Shown in pieces: positions 35,162 to 44,501 of a DNA stretch of 64,000 nucleotides. The stretch is from Chryseosolibacter indicum (GTDB taxonomy: Bacteria > Bacteroidota > Bacteroidia > Cytophagales > Cyclobacteriaceae), in NCBI RefSeq assembly GCF_018598585.1, contig NZ_JAHESD010000023.1:1-64000 (forward strand), read 5' to 3'. Positions within the stretch are counted from its first letter, which is position 1. Every line of letters starts with the position of its first letter. Under the pieces are notes generated by a model that was not told where the DNA came from, made no database searches, and saw only the letters and a program-made list of their open reading frames with translations. The position numbers and the translations under genes are program-made.

Positions 35162-35806
35162 TTATTTCTTCTTGTTGTTCTTTAACCCATTGAAGAATTT
35201 AACCCAGTTAAACGGATTCAAGAATGGGTTCGTAACAGGCATGAACTTATCGTTCTGGCTTGCTGCCCATTGGTTAAGATAGTACTTCTGGTTCTGCGGC
35301 CCATCCATAGGCGTTGTCTTGAGTATGAGTGCCAGTAATTCCTGATTCATACTTTTAGCATCTATCCCATTGTCCTGTGGTAAATTTAATGCGAGTACGG
35401 CCTCTTTAAAAACCTCCTCTGTTGGATATGGTACAATTTCAACTTCTCTTAAATAAGTAACGTCCTGAACCATCGGAACTATAATGGTCAGGTATTCTGC
35501 CGTTCCGGCAGGAACAATATAATGCTGGCGTTGGTAGCCTACTGAACTTATTACAATGCTATCGCCCGCTAATACAGGCATAGAAAAGAAACCAACAGAG
35601 TTTGTTGTTACGCCGCGGCCTGCTTTAGGGACATATACATGAACGCCCGGAAGCGGTCCTTCAACGGTATCCATCACCACGCCAGATAACTGTATAATAC
35701 GCTTCTGCTGTTGAGCCGACGCATTGGAAAAAAACAATACTGAGCCCAGAACAGCTACGATTGCTATAAAAAGCGGTTTAGATATAAAAAACTTCACTTC
35801 CGGCAA
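35162..35806 (-). CDS. Carboxypeptidase-regulatory-like domain protein
   Basis: 214 residues. A signal peptide (LFIAIVAVLGSVLFFSNASAQ) leads to a CarboxypepD_reg-like beta sandwich at about residues 37-110 (LSGVVMDTVEGPLPGVHVYVPKAG in spirit: LPGVHVYVPKAGRGVTTNSV), then a helical tail. The same domain begins many Bacteroidota TonB-dependent receptors, but here no plug or barrel follows. The protein is probably periplasmic or attached to the outer membrane, of unknown function. Confidence 0.82.
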   Translation of the reverse strand: MPEVKFFISKPLFIAIVAVLGSVLFFSNASAQQQKRIIQLSGVVMDTVEGPLPGVHVYVPKAGRGVTTNSVGFFSMPVLAGDSIVISSVGYQRQHYIVPAGTAEYLTIIVPMVQDVTYLREVEIVPYPTEEVFKEAVLALNLPQDNGIDAKSMNQELLALILKTTPMDGPQNQKYYLNQWAASQNDKFMPVTNPFLNPFNWVKFFNGLKNNKKK

Positions 35807-35890
35807 CTTTAGTTAATATTCAAATATAAAAAATAAGGGCTTAGAACGCCAATTAATTAATTTTAAGCCATTAATATATATAGATGCAAA

Positions 35891-36316
35891 ATGCGTCTTA
35901 AAAGTTTCAATCTTACACTTGGTTCTCAGATTTTCAAAGCTTGTGCGGATGAATCCCGCATTCGCATACTACACCTTATTTTCGAGAACGGCGAAATGTG
36001 CATTTCGGACTTAGAAAAAATCCTTGATTTTACCCAAACCAAAACTTCCCGCCACCTCATTTATCTTAAGAATGCAGGCATATTGTCGTATCGCCGATAT
36101 AATCACTGGGTATTTTATCAGATAAAAGATGAGGTTTATGAAATTCTTAAGCAGATTATTCAGTTTTTAAGAAAAGACAAGCAGTTACAGAAAGATCAGC
36201 AGGTATACCAAACCATGCACTCCAACAGAGAACTGGCGGTTAACAAGGTGCAGATTGAAGAATGGCAGAAGAAAACAATAAATGATGGACGAACTTTCAA
36301 CGGGAAAAAAATATAA
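35891..36316 (+). CDS. ArsR family transcriptional regulator
   Basis: 141 residues. The winged helix (FKACADESRIRILHLIFENG, then CISDLEKILDFTQTKTSRHL) is typical of ArsR/SmtB. Of the CxC metal box only one Cys is seen (EMCISDL), so metal sensing is uncertain. About 45 residues extend past the helix-turn-helix. The last 35 bases overlap the YjjG-like gene, implying translational coupling. Confidence 0.9.
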   Translation: MRLKSFNLTLGSQIFKACADESRIRILHLIFENGEMCISDLEKILDFTQTKTSRHLIYLKNAGILSYRRYNHWVFYQIKDEVYEILKQIIQFLRKDKQLQKDQQVYQTMHSNRELAVNKVQIEEWQKKTINDGRTFNGKKI

Positions 36317-36998
36317 GTGCGTTTTCTTTGATCTCGATCATACCCTGTGGGATTACGAAACCAACTGCCGCGAAACATTATATGACTTATACAGCGCCTA
36401 TCAATTAGATAAACGGAATATCCCCGATGGCCAAAGCTTATATGAGCAATTCAAAAAAGTGAACACTACCTTATGGGATTTGTACGACAGGCAGCTGATA
36501 ACACAAGACGTTATCCGTAAGGAAAGATTCAAACAGGTACTCGACCATTTTGGTGCTTACGAAGAAACATTAAGTAATCAATTATCTGATGATTACCTGG
36601 AGGCGTGTCCTAAAAAACCAAACTTAATGCCTTATGCTGAAGATGTACTTCATTACCTCTCAAAAAAATATCAGCTTACAATAATTACCAACGGGTTTGA
36701 GAAGATACAACACGTAAAACTAGCTTCAGGTAAAATCAGTAGTTACTTTAAGCATATCATTACTTCGCAAAAGGCAGGACATAGAAAGCCATCTCCGCAT
36801 ATTTTTGAGTATGCTGTTCATGCGCATAATATACAATGTTGCGATGCTATTATGATTGGTGATAATCTACTTACTGATATTCAAGGCGCACGCGGCTGTA
36901 CCATCGATACTGTATTTTATAATCCTGAAAGAATTCCCCATCAATCAAAAACTACCTATGAAATAGGATGTCTTTCAGAACTTCTTAACATTTTATGA
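36282..36998 (+). CDS. HAD-family nucleotidase, YjjG-like
   Basis: 238 residues. HAD motif I is FFDLDHTLWDY, motif II is TIITNGF, motif III Lys is in AGHRKPSPHIF and motif IV is MIGDNLLTDIQGA. WDYE after motif I and a cap of about 75 residues match YjjG, a house-cleaning pyrimidine 5'-nucleotidase. It starts inside the ArsR gene (35-base overlap) with two adjacent Met codons; either may be used. Metal-dependent and cytoplasmic. Confidence 0.9.
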   Translation: MMDELSTGKKYKCVFFDLDHTLWDYETNCRETLYDLYSAYQLDKRNIPDGQSLYEQFKKVNTTLWDLYDRQLITQDVIRKERFKQVLDHFGAYEETLSNQLSDDYLEACPKKPNLMPYAEDVLHYLSKKYQLTIITNGFEKIQHVKLASGKISSYFKHIITSQKAGHRKPSPHIFEYAVHAHNIQCCDAIMIGDNLLTDIQGARGCTIDTVFYNPERIPHQSKTTYEIGCLSELLNIL

Positions 36999-37058
36999 TT
37001 TCCATTACATTTGCAACCTTACTTTAAGAAAAACATTAACCTAATAACCATATAAATT

Positions 37059-38690
37059 ATGCCCAATGGATTCTTTAATGTTCCTCTTCCTAAGAACGAA
37101 CCCGTTCTGAGCTACGGAAAAGGCACACGTGAACGCCAGCTTCTTAAAAAGGCACTTGAAGAAGCAAGAGCCAGACAGGTTGATATACCCATGTATATCG
37201 GTGCAGAAGAAGTGAGAACGCAAAACAAGAAGAAGCTTTCTCCTCCGCATGATCACCAACACATTCTTGGGTATTACCATGAAGGTGATAGACAACATGT
37301 AGAGCAGGCAGTTCAGGCAGCATTAAATGCAAAAGAACTTTGGGCAAATATGAGTTGGGAACATCGCGCAAGCATATTTCTTAAAGCTGCAGATCTTATT
37401 GCCGGGCCTTACCGCTATATTTTAAACGCAGCTACCATGCTGGGCCAATCGAAGAATGCTTTTCAGGCAGAAATTGATTCAGCTTGTGAGCTGATCGACT
37501 TTCTTCGTTTCAATGTTTATTTTATGTCCCAGATCTATCACGATCAACCGGAATCTTCTCCCGGTGTTTGGAATAGAATGGAGTATCGCCCGCTTGAAGG
37601 ATTTACACTTGCAATAACACCATTCAACTTTACTGCCATTGCCGGAAACCTTCCTACAAGCATGGCCATGATGGGTAACACCGTTGTATGGAAACCTGCT
37701 TACACGCAAATCTACGCAGCTAACGTAATTATGCAGGTATTGAAAAAGGCCGGACTTCCTGATGGCGTAATTAACCTTATTTATGTTGATGGCCCCGTAG
37801 TTGGCGATGTTGTTTTCAGCCATCCTGATTTCGCTGGCTTACATTTCACAGGAAGTACCAAAGTATTCCAAAGCATGTGGAAGGCTATTGGCGAAAATAT
37901 TCAGAAGTATAGAGGTTATCCGCGCATAGTAGGGGAGACAGGCGGTAAGGATTTCATTATGGTACACCCGAGTGCCGACGCTAAAGAAGTGGCTACAGCT
38001 ATTGTCAGAGGAGCTTTTGAATACCAGGGACAAAAATGTTCAGCTGCCTCTCGTTGCTATATCCCTAAGAACCTCTGGGAAGAAGTACGCAAATACGTTG
38101 TTGAAGATCTCAAAACCCTCAAGATTGGGGTTACCGAAGACTTCAGTAATTTCATCAATGCGGTTATCGATGAACGTTCGTTCAACTCCATTGCCAACTA
38201 TATTGATAATGCCAAGGTAAGTCAGATGAACGAGATTATTGCCGGAGGAAATTACGATAAGAGCAAAGGGTACTTTGTAGAGCCTACGGTCATACTGACC
38301 AAAGATCCGTCGTCGACTACAATGTGTGAAGAGATCTTTGGTCCGGTGTTAACAGTTTATGTTTATGATCCCGCCAACTTTGAAGAAACGCTTGATCTGG
38401 TAGACAGAACCTCTCCTTATGCACTAACAGGTTCTATATTCGCGCGCGATCGTTATGCCATTGAGTTAGCTACTAAAAAGCTGACCAATGCTGCAGGTAA
38501 TTTTTATATTAACGATAAGCCAACCGGAGCGGTAGTAGGCCAACAACCTTTCGGTGGAGCAAGAGGTTCCGGTACTAACGATAAAGCAGGAGCAAAGGCT
38601 AACCTCATGCGGTGGGTTTCCATGCGAACCATCAAAGAAACGTTGGTACCCCCAACTGATTACAGATATCCGTTCCTCGAACAGGATTAG
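37059..38690 (+). CDS. pruA: L-glutamate gamma-semialdehyde dehydrogenase
   Basis: 543 residues, the mono-functional PruA/ALDH4 type. It oxidises glutamate semialdehyde (1-pyrroline-5-carboxylate) to glutamate with NAD+, the second step of proline breakdown. Catalytic Cys327 (YQGQKCSAAS) and general base Glu293 (VGETGGKDF) are present, as is the NAD-binding FTGSTKVF. No PutA domain is fused and no proline dehydrogenase gene is next to it. The gene is followed by a strong terminator. Confidence 0.95.
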   Translation: MPNGFFNVPLPKNEPVLSYGKGTRERQLLKKALEEARARQVDIPMYIGAEEVRTQNKKKLSPPHDHQHILGYYHEGDRQHVEQAVQAALNAKELWANMSWEHRASIFLKAADLIAGPYRYILNAATMLGQSKNAFQAEIDSACELIDFLRFNVYFMSQIYHDQPESSPGVWNRMEYRPLEGFTLAITPFNFTAIAGNLPTSMAMMGNTVVWKPAYTQIYAANVIMQVLKKAGLPDGVINLIYVDGPVVGDVVFSHPDFAGLHFTGSTKVFQSMWKAIGENIQKYRGYPRIVGETGGKDFIMVHPSADAKEVATAIVRGAFEYQGQKCSAASRCYIPKNLWEEVRKYVVEDLKTLKIGVTEDFSNFINAVIDERSFNSIANYIDNAKVSQMNEIIAGGNYDKSKGYFVEPTVILTKDPSSTTMCEEIFGPVLTVYVYDPANFEETLDLVDRTSPYALTGSIFARDRYAIELATKKLTNAAGNFYINDKPTGAVVGQQPFGGARGSGTNDKAGAKANLMRWVSMRTIKETLVPPTDYRYPFLEQD

Positions 38691-38712
38691 GCCAAAAGGA
38701 ACAAGTAATACT

Positions 38713-38738
38713 AAACCCCGCCCAACAGCGGGGTTTTT
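38713..38738 (+). terminator. Terminator of pruA
   Basis: AAACCCCGC (38713-38721) pairs with GCGGGGTTT (38728-38736), loop CCAACA, then T-rich sequence. Confidence 0.92.
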
Positions 38739-39046
38739 CTTTTTCTACTCCATTTCCAAACAGAATAACGAACTTCGGGAGCCTCCCGGTTCGCATACAT
38801 GAGCTCGTTTCCACCCGTATACTTGACGGATCAGTGTGGGTTTCATGGAGGATCGGTGCAGATGCTGTGAAATTACTCTGATAATTCACTCATTCTTCAT
38901 AAAAAGGGCCTTTTCATGATAGTTGACACAAGGATCATAGAAGAATGACAGAAGCATTACTAATGCCACACCGATGCTACTTTGCTTCTTGCCTACACTT
39001 CCGGAGAGGTAAAGCTTCTTTTCCTTTATGCAAACCTGTATCCGTA
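38739..39046. other. Gene-free spacer with an isolated hairpin
   Basis: About 300 bases without protein signal in any frame. The one structure is at 38770-38792: GAAC, two unpaired T, CGGGA, loop GCC, TCCCG, GTTC. It lacks a T-run. The rest looks unstructured. Confidence 0.45.
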
Positions 39047-39079
39047 ATAAAAAAGCAAGGCGTTGCGCTGCCTTGCTTT
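39047..39079 (-). terminator. Terminator of creD
   Basis: On the minus strand AAAGCAAGGC pairs perfectly with GCCTTGCTTT around an 8-base loop, followed by more T's. Stem halves are 39052-39061 and 39070-39079. Confidence 0.85.
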
Positions 39080-39113
39080 CTGTGGTAATGAAAATATCGG
39101 GTAATTATTCCGT

Positions 39114-40544
39114 TTAAGCTTTTAATTCGTTCTGTACCGGAGCTTGGTACCAGTTGATTTTGCGTGAGAAATACATCAGTATGCTGATGATAAAGAATAA
39201 ACCTATGCTACCGATCAATAATGAGAAATCTTGTTGTTGGATGATAACATAGATAAAGGTGTAGAACACAACAAGAACCGAAGTGAAGATCATCACCAGC
39301 TTACTGCTTCTCAAAAATGAAGATGAGTAGGCGGAGATAAGAATAACCGTAGCAATAGAGGCGATGAGATAAGAAACGTTGTATCCAAAATGTTCTGAAA
39401 AGCTGAGCAGTAACGTATAGTAAATAGTTAATGCAGCTCCAATTAATATATACTGAAAGGGATGAATCCTGATCTTCTGGGTAATCTCTACCATAAAAAG
39501 AGCAATGAATGTAAGTAGGATAATCAGTGCACCGTATTTAGAAGTACGCATACTCATCTGATACTGATCAACAGGGATAAGAAGTTTAACACCAAATTCA
39601 GATCCACCAAGGTATTGATCTTGCTCTACCCATTGTTGGGAGAAGGGCCTGTTAAAGTGCAGTACCTTCCAGGTTGCAGTAAAACCATTGTCTGTAATCT
39701 TTCTTGCTTCAGGCAAAAACTCTCCATTAAAACTAGGATCATGCCACGCTCCTGATAATTCCGCAGTTGTTGTTTTACCTGCAGGAACAAAGTTCAGTTG
39801 TTTACTTCCTTTAAGGGAAAGATTCAGTGAAATATCTCCGTTAAAACTGTCTTTGTTTTGCCAGTTAAGTTTGGCAATAATACCACTGCTTGAGAAGTTT
39901 GAATAGTGCGCTTCAGTTTCAGTAGTATATGTGGCTTTATCTTCATTTCGTGAGTAGGATATACCAAGGTTATTTGCTGGCTCTGCAGTAAGGGCATTGC
40001 CTCCGGCATTAAACACAGGGTTTTCGCTTATACCCCTCAAATCAGTTATGCCGAAAGTAAGAAAGGCATCTGACCAAAGAACCTGATCTTCAGCAATATT
40101 TAAGGATTTAAAATCAGGTTGTATAAAGCTCGATTGGATGTTTAATGTTGATCCATATACAACGGCATCGAAAATCCCCCGATGCAAAACCGTTGGTTTT
40201 ACCTCACCCTTTATATTAAGTTCATTAGGAAGAAAGTAAGCTCTCTCAATACGTTCTTTAATCTCCTTTCCATCTTTGCCACGGTCTATTATTTCCTGTT
40301 TCCTAAAAGGAATAACAAGAACAGGACCAGATACCGTTTGGCTACCCGACCATTTTGATGCTACTTCTGTCATCGCCTCATCAGCGCGCTGTTGCCTTTC
40401 CATAATCAGGTCTTGTATCCATGCTGAAGGTATAAGGAGGATGATAACAAGAAACCCGATGCTCACAAGCTTAATCATAATCGACTCCTGAATCCAGGCG
40501 TTGACACGCTCAAAAATGTTATTAGTGATAGGTGTTGAATCCAT
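39114..40544 (-). CDS. creD: CreD family inner membrane protein
   Basis: 476 residues. One N-terminal membrane helix (LVSIGFLVIILLIPSAWI) is followed by a large periplasmic domain with ERQQRADEAMTEVASKWSGS and GPVLVIPF, then five or six C-terminal helices. This is the CreD (formerly inner-membrane Cet) layout. In enterics it belongs to the CreBC regulon and affects envelope integrity. Here it accompanies a winged-helix regulator and two small membrane proteins, with no CreBC genes. It may be co-transcribed with 40565-40993, 20 bases upstream. Confidence 0.92.
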   Translation of the reverse strand: MDSTPITNNIFERVNAWIQESIMIKLVSIGFLVIILLIPSAWIQDLIMERQQRADEAMTEVASKWSGSQTVSGPVLVIPFRKQEIIDRGKDGKEIKERIERAYFLPNELNIKGEVKPTVLHRGIFDAVVYGSTLNIQSSFIQPDFKSLNIAEDQVLWSDAFLTFGITDLRGISENPVFNAGGNALTAEPANNLGISYSRNEDKATYTTETEAHYSNFSSSGIIAKLNWQNKDSFNGDISLNLSLKGSKQLNFVPAGKTTTAELSGAWHDPSFNGEFLPEARKITDNGFTATWKVLHFNRPFSQQWVEQDQYLGGSEFGVKLLIPVDQYQMSMRTSKYGALIILLTFIALFMVEITQKIRIHPFQYILIGAALTIYYTLLLSFSEHFGYNVSYLIASIATVILISAYSSSFLRSSKLVMIFTSVLVVFYTFIYVIIQQQDFSLLIGSIGLFFIISILMYFSRKINWYQAPVQNELKA

Positions 40545-40564
40545 ATATGTTAGTTTAATAATTT

Positions 40565-40993
40565 CTAAAAGTTTAGTATGTCGCGAAGTGTGGTGATCTT
40601 CTCGCCGGTAACAACCTGTGTTCTTGCAAACAGGATGAGTGATAGCTGGGCAGCAATTATAAACGGTATAAACGATGGAAGAAACTCGCTTACATCTTCT
40701 GAGGAAAGTTGCAGTATGCCAAAGAATAAGACAACAATACCCATGCTTAGTATAAGCACAGAGAGCACAGTAAAGAATAATCGCTTCTTTAGAACTTCTA
40801 TTTTTGGAATGATGTGAAGGAGGGGTACAAGCAGTAGATTAACAGGCGAAGAGAAAATAAGAGATGCAAGAAAAATATCACTGAAGCTAAATCCCCTCGC
40901 ATTGATGAAGTAAACACTGAGCGAGCCAAGCGCATTGGTGGTGATCCATATCAAACCAGATTGACACACGGAAAGTAGAAGGTGCTTGTTCAT
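40565..40993 (-). CDS. Four-helix membrane protein of unknown function
   Basis: 142 residues with four hydrophobic segments (for example FSFSDIFLASLIFSSPVNLL and FTVLSVLILSMGIVVLFFGI). No recognised motif. It lies between creD (20 bases) and a winged-helix regulator (46 bases) on the same strand, so it probably belongs to the creD operon. Confidence 0.65.
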   Translation of the reverse strand: MNKHLLLSVCQSGLIWITTNALGSLSVYFINARGFSFSDIFLASLIFSSPVNLLLVPLLHIIPKIEVLKKRLFFTVLSVLILSMGIVVLFFGILQLSSEDVSEFLPSFIPFIIAAQLSLILFARTQVVTGEKITTLRDILNF

Positions 40994-41039
40994 AGATAAT
41001 TGAAAGTACTTTTAATTTAAAAGGATATAAGTAAAAAAA

Positions 41040-41342
41040 TTATTTCCCTTGTTGCTTAATCAAAAGCTCAAGTGCATCGATATGCTTTTTAAAAGCAGTT
41101 CGTCCTTTTTCAGTTACTTTATATTTGGTTTTCGGTTTCCTGTCCACAAACGATTTGCTCACAGAGATATACTTTTCTTTTTCAAGCGCTTTGATATGCG
41201 TAGCAAGATTCCCGTCCGTCACGTTCATTAATTCCTTTAGGGAATTGAAGTCGTACGAATCGTTAGCCACCAGCACAGACATGATCTGCAACCGGAGCCG
41301 GTGTTCAAGCACTCTATCAAGTAAATCAAAGGGATTTTTCAC
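41040..41342 (-). CDS. Winged-helix transcriptional regulator (HTH_34-like)
   Basis: 100 residues, essentially one winged helix: ILEHRLRLQIMSVL-like start (VLEHRLRLQIMSVLVANDSY), FNSLKELMNVTDGNLATHIK as recognition helix, and KTKYKVTEKGRTAFKKHIDA. It belongs to the short MarR/ArsR-like group that precedes creD in many Bacteroidota. Its ATG overlaps the stop of the upstream membrane protein gene by four bases, showing co-translation. Likely local repressor of this operon. Confidence 0.88.
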   Translation of the reverse strand: MKNPFDLLDRVLEHRLRLQIMSVLVANDSYDFNSLKELMNVTDGNLATHIKALEKEKYISVSKSFVDRKPKTKYKVTEKGRTAFKKHIDALELLIKQQGK

Positions 41343-41962
41343 TTGTCGTAACGATAATGCATTACACTGCCGTAAATAACATGAAGCACTCCGAAGCCAA
41401 GAGCCCAGAAGATCAATCCAAAGCCAGGCAGCGCTGCAGCGATTAACCCAATAACAATTTCACAAAAGCCAAGGTAGCGGATTTCGTCATAAGTGTATTG
41501 GCCCGCCTGAATTAAAGCAAGCCCGTAAAATATAAGACTTGCCGGAGCTGCCACTCCGTAATGCCCATTTGCTAATAGAATGATGATAAGTAACCCACCT
41601 GTTACCAGGGGTGTGATAACGCTTTGCAGAAGTCTTTTACTCGTTGTATTCCATAAGCTTACCTTGTGTTTTTTTGCTTTACGCTGACTGAACCATAATG
41701 CTGTGCCGATGGAAGCGGTAAGTACGATAATAGCAATGATGCTGAGCTTAATAAGAATAGTACGCTCATTAACGGAATAAGTCCTGTAATTAAGAGGTGA
41801 AACAGGATAATGAATAGTAAAATAAGCAGTGGTGGCACCGATTAACGCATAAATGCCAGCCATAACACCTGATATCCCGCTAAGGGAGATAAATTTAACG
41901 GACCGTTCCATCATATTTCTGATGGACGATAAGTCCTTTTCGTACTCCGTAATATCCTTCAT
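41339..41962 (-). CDS. Membrane protein of unknown function, creD operon
   Basis: 207 residues, about five to six hydrophobic segments (SGISGVMAGIYALIGATTAY, ITPLVTGGLLIIILLANG, LIAAALPGFGLIFWALGFGV). The N-terminal soluble part includes MKDITEYEKDLSSIRNMMER. No known motif. First gene of the putative operon with the winged-helix regulator (four-base overlap). Such pairs often form a membrane sensor and DNA-binding partner, which is inference. Confidence 0.75.
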   Translation of the reverse strand: MKDITEYEKDLSSIRNMMERSVKFISLSGISGVMAGIYALIGATTAYFTIHYPVSPLNYRTYSVNERTILIKLSIIAIIVLTASIGTALWFSQRKAKKHKVSLWNTTSKRLLQSVITPLVTGGLLIIILLANGHYGVAAPASLIFYGLALIQAGQYTYDEIRYLGFCEIVIGLIAAALPGFGLIFWALGFGVLHVIYGSVMHYRYDK

Positions 41963-42099
41963 GAGAAAGTACTTTGTGATTCAAAGTTAGATAACGGAAT
42001 TGAATAAGCAAGTGTTACAGGAAGAATATAAACATTTTTTCTCCTCCTGGTTTCCTATAGCTGATAAATGCGTCTTCGCCAAAGCCTTGGCTATAGCTT

Positions 42100-42783
42100 C
42101 TAGAGATACTGAGTAACTTCTCGAATTGAGCTCACTTGCCTGAAGTTGGGATGATCGATATTCACTTCTATCTTTTCATGCGCCCACGTAGTATGATAAG
42201 GGATATGGATTCCATGGCCACCAATATGCAATACCGGCAATACATCAGACTTCAATGAGTTGCCAATCATCACAAATTCTTCGGCCTTAATATCCAGGCG
42301 TTTGATCAGCTTTTTATAGTCCTCTTCGCCCTTCTCGGTCATAATCTCGATATGATGGAAGTAGTGTCCTAAGCCGGATTTGTGAAGTTTTCGGTGCTGA
42401 TCGAGCAGATCTCCTTTTGTAGCCATCACTAGCCTGTAACGATTTTTAAGTTCGCTTAAAACTTGTTCAACGCCATCGATAATGGTAACAGGTTTTGCAA
42501 GAAGCTCTTTCCCAAATTGAAGGATCTTTTCAATGGCTTCCGGTGGTATAGTCTTATCCGTTACACGAAGTGCCGTCTCTATCATAGAAAGCATGAAGCC
42601 CTTGATGCCATAACCATAGAGAGAAAGGTTAGTGACTTCTGTTTGTAACAGCTCACGCGATAAGGTATGAATAGGGAGATAGTCTTCAAGTAGTTGACAG
42701 AATTTCTGTTCTGTCTCCTGGAAGTAGGCTTCGTTATCCCACAGGGTATCGTCTGCGTCAAACGCAACTATTTTTATAGCCAT
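42100..42783 (-). CDS. HAD family hydrolase
   Basis: 227 residues. Motif I is AFDADDTLWDNE, motif II is MATKGD (Thr), the Lys of motif III is in DYKKLIKRL, and motif IV is MIGNSLKSDVLPV. Asn replaces the first Asp of motif IV, yet Asp follows in KSD. The cap resembles that of YjjG-like phosphatases. Substrate unknown. It is a single gene on the minus strand. Confidence 0.87.
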   Translation of the reverse strand: MAIKIVAFDADDTLWDNEAYFQETEQKFCQLLEDYLPIHTLSRELLQTEVTNLSLYGYGIKGFMLSMIETALRVTDKTIPPEAIEKILQFGKELLAKPVTIIDGVEQVLSELKNRYRLVMATKGDLLDQHRKLHKSGLGHYFHHIEIMTEKGEEDYKKLIKRLDIKAEEFVMIGNSLKSDVLPVLHIGGHGIHIPYHTTWAHEKIEVNIDHPNFRQVSSIREVTQYL

Positions 42784-42869
42784 ATAAAACTAAAATGTAA
42801 GAAGAATAGAATAACGGGAATCAATTTGAAAAAGTTGATGCCTGAATTGAAATGATTAGAGGCTATGTA

Positions 42870-43757
42870 TTACTTACTTGCTTTATATCCAAGTTGCTCC
42901 AGCCATTTTACAGTAAGTAAAGGCCACGTATTAAGCATCTCATCCTTGGGTGCCATTCCATAGCCATGTCCTCCATGGTTATAGATATGAAGTTCAGCAG
43001 GAATATCAAATTTTCGGAGAGCTTCGTGGAATAGCAATGAATTATCAAGAGGCACTGCCTTGTCATCTCTTGAGTGAATCAGAAATACCGGAGGCGTTTG
43101 CTTGTCAACTCTGTTCTGCGTAGACAACGAATCAATCATTAAAGGTTCAGGATTTTTTCCTAACAACATTTCACGGCTATACTGATGTGCGAAAGGATCA
43201 CTGAGTGTGATTACAGGGTAAACTAGTATTGAAAACGCAGGCCTCGAATTGAACTGTTCAAGAATATCTTTAGCATCTTTATTTTCTTTAAGGTGCATGG
43301 TGGTGGCCATAGAAGCAAGATGACCGCCAGCGGAGAAACCAAGTATACCCACCTTTTCAGGATTTATATTCCATTGCTGCGCCCTGCTTTTTATAATTCG
43401 AATCGCAGTTGTTACATCGTTGTATTGATCTGGAAATCTCGCTCCGGACTGGTCACTAACATTTAACCTGTAACGTAAAACAAAAGCATGAAAACCAAAG
43501 CTGTTGTAGTATTTTGCTACGTCTATGCCCTCATGCTGGTCTGCGAGTGCAGTGTAAGCACCACCAGGGCAAATAAGAATCGTAACATCACGCGCAGTAG
43601 CCCCTTTGGCAGGAGAGAAGTACTCCATGTAGGGTGCTTCTGCGATTTTATTCACCCCGCCTACCCTTAGATTTTTGTTGGGATGAAGATTAATCTTTTG
43701 CTGCGCGCGAGAAGGGATTGTCATTGCAATCAAAATTATGAAGTAAAGGCTTTTCAT
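42870..43757 (-). CDS. Secreted alpha/beta hydrolase (acetyl-esterase-like)
   Basis: 295 residues. Signal peptide FIILIAMTIPSRAQ. The oxyanion HG-like motif is CPGGAYTALADQHEG, the nucleophile is in GFSAGGHLAS, the acid in HSRDDKAVP, and the His in GGHGYG. This matches the BD-FAE/Axe-like esterases that deacetylate xylan oligosaccharides or similar esters. No glycoside hydrolase is adjacent, so a role in xylan use is only suggested. Confidence 0.88.
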   Translation of the reverse strand: MKSLYFIILIAMTIPSRAQQKINLHPNKNLRVGGVNKIAEAPYMEYFSPAKGATARDVTILICPGGAYTALADQHEGIDVAKYYNSFGFHAFVLRYRLNVSDQSGARFPDQYNDVTTAIRIIKSRAQQWNINPEKVGILGFSAGGHLASMATTMHLKENKDAKDILEQFNSRPAFSILVYPVITLSDPFAHQYSREMLLGKNPEPLMIDSLSTQNRVDKQTPPVFLIHSRDDKAVPLDNSLLFHEALRKFDIPAELHIYNHGGHGYGMAPKDEMLNTWPLLTVKWLEQLGYKASK

Positions 43758-43801
43758 GGTATGAGGTAAAGAAAGAGCAGGTAATATAAAAGAAAGAAAT
43801 A

Positions 43802-43832
43802 AAAAAGCCGTCCTGTTGTCGGGACGGCTTTG
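43802..43832 (-). terminator. Terminator of tRNA-Asn
   Basis: On the minus strand AAAGCCGTCC pairs with GGACGGCTTT around an 8-base loop, followed by TTT. Stem halves are 43805-43814 and 43823-43832. Confidence 0.85.
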
Positions 43833-43833
43833 C

Positions 43834-43906
43834 TCCTCCTCTAGGGCTTGAACCTAGGACCCCCTGATTAACAGTCAGGTGCTCTAACCAGCTGAGCTAA
43901 GGAGGA
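43834..43906 (-). tRNA. tRNA-Asn (GTT)
   Basis: The minus strand gives a full cloverleaf of 73 nt: acceptor TCCTCCT/AGGAGGA, D-stem GCTC/GAGC, anticodon stem CCTGA/TCAGG with loop CTGTTAA (anticodon GTT), T-stem CTAGG/CCTAG with TTCAAGC, discriminator G73. CCA is not encoded. A terminator follows at once. Confidence 0.96.
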
Positions 43907-44001
43907 ATTTGGAGGTGCAATATTAAGTGCGCGTAACTTAATTGCCAAAACTTACGCAGTTTTATTTGCTGTTTTTTTCAAAAAAAAATTCAGCAGCACA
44001 C

Positions 44002-44370
44002 TTACCAAACATTCTCTAAATCCTTCTTTTTATAAGAATGGTTTCTGGAAACAAATAATGAATCTGAGTTTTTGCTCTTCAAGAAAAGTGAATCTCTCGT
44101 AAAGACCCTGGAAACGAACGCAATAGGCATTAAGAATCCAAAATAAATTACACTCAGCAAAATTCTTGAGTTCGTCCATCCCAATACTAAGGCGAGTTTT
44201 ATCCACAACCATTCAATTGCTTTTGCAGCTAAAGGTATTAGAACAGAAAGCACTCCTATTACTAAAGCTATCTTTCCAAGTAAGTCAATCTTGAAAATCA
44301 GGGATAAGGCTAGAAATCCTGTAACAATTACAAGGATTGTTTTAAAACGTTCTTGTGGTTGCATAGTCAA
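44002..44370 (-). CDS. SxtJ-like small membrane protein
   Basis: 122 residues with three hydrophobic segments (ILVIVTGFLALSLIF, GKIALVIGVLSVLIPLAA, ILLSVIYFGFLMPIAFVSRV). W-x-K-x-A-x-x-L-G (WIKLALVLGWTNSRI) is the pattern of SxtJ-family proteins, which often sit beside carbamoyltransferase genes, though none is seen here. Function unknown. Confidence 0.72.
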   Translation of the reverse strand: MTMQPQERFKTILVIVTGFLALSLIFKIDLLGKIALVIGVLSVLIPLAAKAIEWLWIKLALVLGWTNSRILLSVIYFGFLMPIAFVSRVFTRDSLFLKSKNSDSLFVSRNHSYKKKDLENVW

Positions 44371-44501
44371 GTTGATGGTGATAGATTATCTAAAAATTCT
44401 GTGCCTCAACCAGCACTTTTGTCTGTCTTAATCGCATTAGATATAGTCCTCGTAAGACAATTTGGCTTGTTTAGTTTCATAACCATTCATTTTTAAGTCA
44501 T

